The notes under the pieces were generated by a model. The model made no database searches. It had not been told where the DNA came from and saw nothing but the letters and a program-made list of their open reading frames with translations. The translations under genes were made by a program, and so were the position numbers. Positions 57,121-64,000 of a stretch of 64,000 nt of DNA are shown here, one piece after another. The stretch is taken from the NCBI GenBank assembly GCA_947095585.1, contig OX352763.1, forward strand, positions 14,433,462-14,497,461, given 5' to 3'. Position 1 is the first letter of the stretch, and every line of letters begins with the position of its first letter. Source of the DNA: Nephrocerus scutellatus (Eukaryota; Arthropoda; Insecta; Diptera; Pipunculidae).

Positions 57121-58465
57121 CGGGTCCTCAGATCTCGGGCTCTTATTATTTTTAGACGATTTATCGCTCTGCTAAAGCTAAGCCTGGATTGTAAAGCAAT
57201 CCTCAAACCAATTAGGTCTCTTCGAGGTTAGACAAAATACAACGGATACAATCAACAATCATAAGAAAGATAACTAGAGCACCGTGGTTTGTTACCAACG
57301 CCAACATCCACAGATTACTCAAAGTTCCTTGGTCGAGAATGAAATTTCATCACAATGTAACCGCTACTCCATACGGTTCAGAAGACATCCCAACGCTTTA
57401 GCAACAAGTTGCTTAATTGCCGCTATTTTAAGCGTTTAAAATGTAAAGATACCCAAGATATAGGGATAACTTAATACCCCGACACATTTTTTATAAACAC
57501 CAAATTTTTCATAAAAAATTAACCTAATACAAAATTAATTAATAACAAGCAAGATTTTGATTTTGCATTGGCAAAGAATAATATAAATTTTAGTTTTGTA
57601 AAATATGAATACTTATTGTTAGTTTTTTTTAGAAAGAAAAGTTCAATAAATAAAATCGTATGAAAACAAAACTGGCATCTGATGGAAGAAGAACTTTTAA
57701 TACAAAGTCTGTTTCTAGATATTTAGACAACGATCCCTGCCTGCATCAATCTGGTTAAGTAATGCATTTTAATTTTGACACTCTCTACAACACAAAATCA
57801 GTTTTATTAGCCGTATATATAGTACTCGTACATTCCTTTTGATTGTTACGTTGATTTGCATAAAGAAATTCGTTATGTTTCCCGTATCACAGCATCTGGT
57901 CTTCATCCCCAGGCAACGTGTCTGCTTTAAGTATATTACACATCCGTCGATATGGCTTGAGAGAACTTCTGGTTATCAGCTCTTCCCAGCATGCAATGAT
58001 CTCTCCGTAATAATATATATATATACGAACACACAAACTCTATACATGTGAAAAATCAGTTTTTCATGTCAAACATGGATTGCATTTTTAAGTGAAATGC
58101 ATTTTAAGATTTTACTAGAGAACGCTTCGCATAAGTTGTTGCTTTTTTTGTGCTACTAAAGAATATTATATTGACATGCACATACACATAAAGACAATTT
58201 CCTTCCCTCTCAGCACGGCTTGAAGCAAACACCAGTTAATGCCGAGGACGAGACCGATGTGTCATTTCCGGAGAAAATTCTTAGTGTGTGAAAAACAAAA
58301 ACCTGTAATGGACACTCACGTGTGTTTCGAAAAGTGCCTAAAATCTGATTTCTTAGTGTAGAAGATATCTTATCGTATATGGTATTTTATGGAGCACAGC
58401 TAAAGCGAACACATAGAAGTTTGGTACAGTTGTTTCCTTGTGCCGGCAGCACTCCGATGAGCACT
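57121..58465. other. AT-rich intergenic, nothing recognised
   Basis: (TA)n run at 58010-58024; otherwise no structure seen. Confidence 0.5.
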
Positions 58466-58469
58466 CAGA

Positions 58470-60060
58470 TTTAATCGAACTGATAAGACCAGTGACAGTA
58501 AATGCCTCGGATGAATTGGCCCAATCTTGAATATGACACAGAGTGACATGTGACCAGCTTTCTAATGTTATCCTTGTCTAGATTAAGGGTTTCTTTGTAG
58601 GAATAAAAACTGGTTAATCGTTTGGATTGTCTCAGACTTGAGACATTTTCCCAATAGGCCAGACGAAGTCTGTATTCACAATTATTATAAGTGCTGTGGC
58701 GGCAGCCCAGTTGACACCACAATAGGGTCCAGGTCCTATAAGCGTTTATTCTGAGCCAACCCTAGGTAGGTCATTTCGTTGATGACCAGCGACCCATCCA
58801 AGTTCCACCCTGTTACGTCTGGAAAGGGATCGCAGTACATCGTATCAGCTAATAACTGATAAAGAATCCATCAAGTTGGACGACACCGCTTTATTTGATG
58901 CCTGGCTATCTGAAATAAGATTTATTCTCGCGCCCTTAATGCCTTCCTAGCGCAAATCTCAATGGTATGTAGTTCGTTCCAGAAAATACTCATTCCAATT
59001 GGTATCAAGACTTTGGTGTTGGGTACAAAGACACCTGTTCGAACACCAGATGCCATCTGTGAACCAGAGATGACTTCTAGCGTTCACTGCCGAAACACTA
59101 TTAGACTAGTTTGCACGGTCCAATTTTCTACCTCTAAAAATCTGCCGAAAAAGTACTCTCTGACCATGATGTCGGAGATAGTGCAAAACATGTCCCTTTC
59201 AGGAATTAAGTCAAGAATTTTCAGGTGTCTGGTTTGTATAGTGCATCTATCGTTCGTCTTCCTAATGAAGATTTGTGAAAGCCCAACGACAGCTTTTAAT
59301 ACTGACGTAGTGCAGGTATACATGGTACCCGTGATACTGAGAAAGGCAATTCTCTGGAGCGTCTGAAGCTTAGTTGCCGTTGTCCATTCAAGAACTTTCG
59401 GCCAACGCACGATGTCCGCGACCATGGTAATGGGTCTCAACATCATTGTATACATCCAGTGTATCATTTTTGCATTTAAATCCCAAGTTCTGTCGAAAAG
59501 CCACCTATTGACCCACATGGACCTAGTGGTGCGTTCAATGGCGGACTTGATATGATAATTCCAGCTGTGCTGTCAAGGATGACTCCGAGATATTTAACCT
59601 CACTGAAAATAAAGTAAATTGGTGCCTTTGATGATGACAGGTTCAAGATTCATTAATCTTTTTTTAGTAAAAGGCACTACAACGGTTTTGCAAGGATTCA
59701 TGGATAGTCGTTCTCTTCTTATAAAACGTGTAGTAAAGCACCTTGCATGACACAAGAGATGGACGTGCTAGGTTTACCACTAATAAGAATCGCCAAGTCA
59801 TCCACATAACCAATGGCGATTTAACCTAATCTCTGTGGATCGGTAAGGCTAGTCGATTATTAGTGACTACAGAATCGGAGAAAGAACTCCTTGCGAACAA
59901 CCCTTAACTGCGGTCACAGACACAGACACCCCTCCCGGTGATGAAGTAATTTTCGACTTTCCGGCATGGCGCCTATCCATTGGTTGGTCGAGTCCTTGAT
60001 ACCTCTGATACTAATTGTCGAAGCCAGTGTTAAGGATTGCACTCAGAGCCACTTCCTTGG
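58470..60060 (-). mobile_element. LOA/I-like LINE (family L), RT 3' part plus RNase H
   Basis: Minus strand, in order: EVALSAILNTGFDN (about 60055-60015), GCSQGVLSPIL (about 59905-59873), IGYVDDLAILISGKPS (about 59815-59768), MWVNRWLFDRTWDLNAKMIH and the thumb WMYTMMLRPITM (about 59518-59425), an RNase H with DSQAS and NLMDSLSV (about 58910-58850), RVELGWVAGHQ (about 58810-58775), and a degraded end. Frames are broken several times. It probably continues the fragment at 61445-61790, with family M1 inserted between. Confidence 0.85.
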
Positions 60061-60061
60061 A

Positions 60062-61345
60062 AGGAAAAGTTCTTCTATTTTAAATGCTTTTTTATTAACT
60101 TGCCTGTGTCTGTGTGTCCTTCTGTCACGCTTTTTTCATTACAAGTCTGTGAGTAAGTCTCATGCATTTTTGGGGTAGAACTCTTCTGGGGGTCTTTTGT
60201 TGGTCTTCAGGTGGGTCTTGGGATGGGTCAAGAGGGGATCTTGAGGGGGCTTAAACAGGGTTTACATTGTGACGATGATTGGCTTTTGGGGTAGTTTTGA
60301 GGACGTCTTGAGATTGTGTTAAGTGTGTATTAAAGGGGTTACTTGAGGCGATCTTGAGGGTAGTCTTGAGGGGGTCTTGAGGGGGCTCTTGAAGGGTATT
60401 GAGGGTGGTCCTGAGTGCTTGCGGGCGGTTTGAGGGGAGTCTTTAGATGGTCTTTAGGGTTTTTTTTGGGCGTTTGAGGAGAGTTTGAGAGGGCCTTGAG
60501 TGGGATCCTGAAGGGGGTCGTAACGTAGTCTTGAGAGGGTTTTGGGAGGGTTCTTGATTTTGATATGATCATGAGTGGAGTCTTGAGGGGATCTTAATTA
60601 AGAAGGTTTTGAGGGTGGTCTTAAGAGGATTTTAAGAGGGTCGTGAGTGGAACCTTAAGGGGGTTTTTAGGTGGTCTTGAAAGTGTAGGGTCTTAAGGGA
60701 GTATTGATGGGGGTAGTAACGTGGTCCTAACGGAGTCTTGAGGTGATCTTGAGTGGCTCCCAAGGGGGTTTTATGAGGATCTTTACTGGAGTCTTGAGGG
60801 GGTCTTTAGGTTGTCTTGAGGGGATTTTTGGAGTGTCTTGAGTAGAGTCTTAAAAGGGTTTTGTGGGGGCCTTAAGTGGGTTTAAAAGGGAAGTTGAGGG
60901 GATTTGAGAGTGTCTTGAGTGGAGTCTTACGAGGATTTTGGAGGGTTATTAAGGGAACCTTGAGCAGGGTCTTGAGGGAACCTCTAGCACGGTCTTGAGG
61001 GGGTTTCGAGAGGTTTCTTCGGGTTTTCACGGGGTCTTAAGGGAATCTTAAGGTGGGATTTAGGGGGGTTTTGAGGAAATATTGATGGGTTCGTAACGTG
61101 ATCTTAACGGGGTCTTGAGGGTGATCTTGGGGATGGTCCTGAGGGGGTCTCTAGGTGGACTTGAGGGGTATTTTAGAGGGTCCTTTCAGGGTCTTTTGGA
61201 AGTATTTTGAGGGTACTATGGAAGACTTGTGGGTGTCTCCATAATACCATCACATCTGAATAATATTGCAAGAACAACTAATACTGTTATAAAATAAATG
61301 AAAATTGCTAGAAAGTTTTTAATGGAAATCTGGAATATTTGTGGC
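60062..61345. mobile_element. Minisatellite-bearing repeat (family M1), long copy
   Basis: From about 60180 to 61220 the plus strand is a G/T-rich array of 10-14-bp units around GTCTTGAGGGGG, highly degenerate. The right end (GACTTGTGGGTGTCTCCATA, then an AT-rich tail to ~61345) matches the reverse complement of 23367-23580. The left margin (60062-60180, with TTAACTTGCCTGTGTCTGTG) is uncertain. Confidence 0.75.
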
Positions 61346-61444
61346 TTAAAAAAATCACATAATTTAAAAGAACCGTGCTAAGCATTTGAGTTTTATGACA
61401 AGATTAAAAATAGACGAATCTAGCCACCCTCGAACGTTGATGGT

Positions 61445-61790
61445 TTTTGTTTTTTTTTTGCCTGGTTTGGGGTAGAAATTATATTTACCTGTCTCCAGGT
61501 AGTCTGGATGTACCCCCAGTTGTAGCTAGCTCTAAACAAAGCAATCATACCCGGCATATATCGATTGCCTTTTGTTAAAGCGCTGTAAAGAAAGAATTAA
61601 CGCCGGGAGCTTTGAATGGTTTGAAGGAGCCTTCGGTCCATTTAACCCTATCCCGACTGAAGTTGTTCACTTTAGACGTTCTCAGTTCTGGGAAATTCTG
61701 TACACTTAAATGCCTGTTGAGCTTTAAATTTTGTGGCGAACCAGAGCCCGAATTACGAGTATACGACAACTGACAACTAAGCTAATAACT
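61445..61790 (-). mobile_element. LOA/I-like LINE (family L), RT start fragment
   Basis: Minus-strand VKWTEGSFKPFKAPGVNSFF (about 61640-61580), a YMPGMIALFRAS-like segment and a degraded W(R)QVNI.F start of RT (about 61500-61460). It matches 43170-43330. Confidence 0.75.
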
Positions 61791-63520
61791 GAACTGAAAA
61801 TATACTTATTTATGTTGATCTAAAAATCCATTAAAAAAAACTTCAAAAGTAAAAAACTTAATGAAACAAACTCTTTTTAAAGTAAGTGTACAGAGTAAAT
61901 GGAATATAAAGAAAATACAGAGTAATTTTAATTATTTTAAAAATCATATAATAAACTAAAGACTTTTAGTGCACAATGTTGACATTTGTTCTCAGTTAAA
62001 GACACATGTATATGAATGTTCAGCAACTATGTCAACAGACATAGATCATAAAAAAAAAAATCTGAAGCATTTAGCCAAAGTGAAATAGACTTACACACTG
62101 AACAAACATACACGCAAATGGCACAAATGCAAAATAACTCATTCATTCATCTAAAAAATTGTGAGTAAAAATTGTGCACTTTACAAATTGTATGCCATTG
62201 TAAGCCAATGGAGAGACCATTCATTTCGTCCTTGTTGAATGGATGGGATGTGGATGTGGCTGAATGAATGTGCGTGTGAACGTTTTCATAAATTTTTAAT
62301 GTACACTAATAAACAATAACCGGGTCGTACGACTAAGCACTGTGGTCATTAAAGTTTTAAAAAATGTAAAACGTGTTAATTGCTTATTTTCAATCAGTTT
62401 TGTTTCAATAAAATTGAATTGAATTTTGTTTTGAATTGGAATCTTAATGCTGCAGTTATTAGCTATATATCTTTTTAAGTTTTTCTTTTAAAAAAAGACG
62501 ACCTAGTTACAGTTAGTTAGATGTTTATTTTCGAAGTTTAAATATTTTGCACCTGTAGCACAAATTGTGGTTATGAGCGGATGACATGATGGTTAAGGGG
62601 TTGCTGTCATGTTCGCAACACAATCAGAGAGCACTAATTAACTACCAATTACGGATGTAATGAGCCTATAAATGAAGGCTAACTAGACTAGACACTAGTT
62701 TAAACAGTTTAAATCTAGTTATATAGTTAAAATCTTAGTTTAAGTTTTTAGATTTAAGATATTGTAGTATTGCCTGTATTAATCTGCAAACTTATAAAAA
62801 AATAAAAAAGAATTAATAAAATATTTTCTTTGTTCTATTCTCATAAGTGCAGGTAATTTTGATTATGGTTAAGATGATGACATCTTTAATTAAATTCGCC
62901 TTCACATTTCATTCCTAATCTCAATGAATGATGTTCACATTATTTGCTTGTCGGTGCGCTGCAGAAAAAATATCCTTTTTCTCAAAAATAGCAAACTGTC
63001 TGTTGGATACAAAACACAATCTTAAAAACACATGAATCAGATAATCACACATAAATAGACAACGGAACGGACATAGTGTCAGCTCTATAAAACTCAAGGA
63101 GATGAGGTTATTTTTCAAAAACGATTTTCGCCAGCAGTTTTCTGATGTTAATAATAAGGATAGCAGGTATCACGACAGTGGGACTAATTGAAATATTAAA
63201 GCTACTTGGGTAAACAAAATTAGGGTACCATAAAATTATAATTTCTAGACGGAGCCTAAAACATAAAAAATGTCCGTCGATATGTTGGAGGATACTATCG
63301 GCATAACTCAAAAACGGAAAGTCTGTTTTTGCTTGTGCCTTAACGGGTTGATGTACTTGCTATACAAACTGCCGTCGATGACGAATGTGAGCTATCGACT
63401 GAACGTAAGAATGTTGCGTATTGAGCAATACAACAATCTCGTAGAACGCAGGCACGCGAAGAAGAATGTAAAGAGCTCAGAAGATATGAAAAAAAAGTTC
63501 ACATAAGATTAGACTAAAAT
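61791..63520. other. AT-rich intergenic, nothing recognised
   Basis: A 78-codon ORF at 63270-63506 has no family I know. No splice or promoter evidence joins it to the HSE region. Confidence 0.45.
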
Positions 63521-63613
63521 GTTCTGGTAGTTTCTTGTACTTTCTAGGTAATTCGAATAGAATATAGTAGAAAGGACTAGAACCTTCTCGAAAATGTTGA
63601 TTAGGTATAAATA
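63521..63613 (+). promoter_or_regulatory. Heat-shock-type promoter: HSE arrays and TATA box
   Basis: A perfect three-unit heat shock element AGAACCTTCTCGAAA lies at 63579-63593 (nGAAn nTTCn nGAAn). Further GAA units in the same 5-bp register are at 63569, 63559 and 63554. An upstream array 63521-63545 reads gTTCt gGTAg tTTCt tGTAc tTTCt. A TATA box TATAAATA is at 63606-63613, 13 bp after the HSE, so transcription would start near 63636 and run to the right. Followed by an A-rich leader-like stretch to ~63780. Confidence 0.7.
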
Positions 63614-63635
63614 CAAAAACTTTATAGCTGTTAAG

Positions 63636-64000
63636 TTAAGTTAATATTCGGAAGTGAAAAAAGTAGATAGAGATACCGCCTCTGTGAATAATAGTGTTAT
63701 AAGTGAATACTAAGTAATCACCAGTGTAGATTTGTGAACTATTGCTATTTGTTAATTAAAGTTGCAATTTGAATAAACGAATTTGTTTTGTGTTTTTATA
63801 AGCAAAATCTAGAAAGCCTAATTGTCGAAACAATAAATATGTACATAGTTTTAAGATTTCTTCTAGCTTTGGGCAGTCTCTTGAGAATTTCATATTAAAT
63901 TATGCCTTATTTTCATGTAGAGATGGATTTCGGGCTTATTGTTAGAGAGCCAAACTTTAAATTATTATAGCTCCTAGGTGTAGAACGTAATCGTATTTCG
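63636..64000 (+). other. Putative transcribed leader of a heat-inducible gene, running off the right edge
   Basis: A-rich and ATG-poor up to about 63830, like fly heat-shock 5' UTRs. No long ORF begins before 64000, so the coding exon, if any, lies beyond the window. A non-coding heat-shock RNA is also possible. Confidence 0.35.

Noticed and set aside
58962..59366. 134-codon plus-strand ORF
   Set aside because: It is the antisense shadow of the family L LINE thumb region, which reads sensibly on the minus strand.
63270..63506. 78-codon ORF upstream of the HSE promoter as a heat-shock gene
   Set aside because: It lies before the promoter, not after it, and has no chaperone motif.

Overview
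The window is eukaryotic nuclear DNA from a higher (brachyceran) fly. It is AT-rich. Its genes have small exons with GT..AG introns, and the conserved proteins look most like Drosophila-type sequences, above all tweety-2. Much of the rest is decayed retrotransposon sequence. I saw no bacterial operon, CRISPR array, rRNA or genuine tRNA gene.

Three protein-coding genes can be followed exon by exon. (1) A TMEM94-type P-type-ATPase-like membrane protein lies on the minus strand. Its first four coding exons are at 8104-7926, 7847-7214, 7154-6452 and 6380-6221, and the rest of the gene is off the left edge. (2) A tweety-family gene (tweety-2 type) lies on the plus strand. Its coding exons run from 13248 to 32798 with a 9-kb transposon-filled second intron and two possible C-termini. 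One C-terminus is short, ending at a TGA at 29267. The other is a long Gln/Pro-rich tail that ends in a PDZ-ligand-like tripeptide. (3) A complete eight-exon PDXDC1-type gene (853 codons plus stop, 49254-46101) lies on the minus strand. TMEM94 and tweety-2 are head to head; tweety-2 and PDXDC1 are tail to tail.

Layout: 0.1-5.5 kb LINE debris inside a TMEM94 intron; 6.2-8.1 kb TMEM94; 8.2-13.2 kb intergenic and probable tweety-2 promoter/5' UTR; 13.2-32.8 kb tweety-2, its introns holding a Tc1/mariner element with a SINE nested in it, at least four LINE families and two minisatellite-bearing repeats; 33-46 kb 3' UTR and transposon fragments; 46.1-49.3 kb PDXDC1; 49.3-64 kb gene-poor, with an intact tRNA-derived SINE, a long hairpin, nested LINEs and a 1-kb minisatellite. 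A heat-shock-type promoter (HSE array plus TATA box) sits at 63.52-63.61 kb and points off the right edge.

The observations most worth a second look are: the in-frame 69-nt segment of tweety-2 that either is spliced out or supplies a stop; a one-base frame break in tweety-2 exon 4; the tRNA-Arg-like SINE family; the nested SINE in the mariner, with matching target duplications; the mobile minisatellites; the 59-bp-arm hairpin at 50.3 kb; and the HSE promoter. All family calls are by eye. No database search or alignment program was run.
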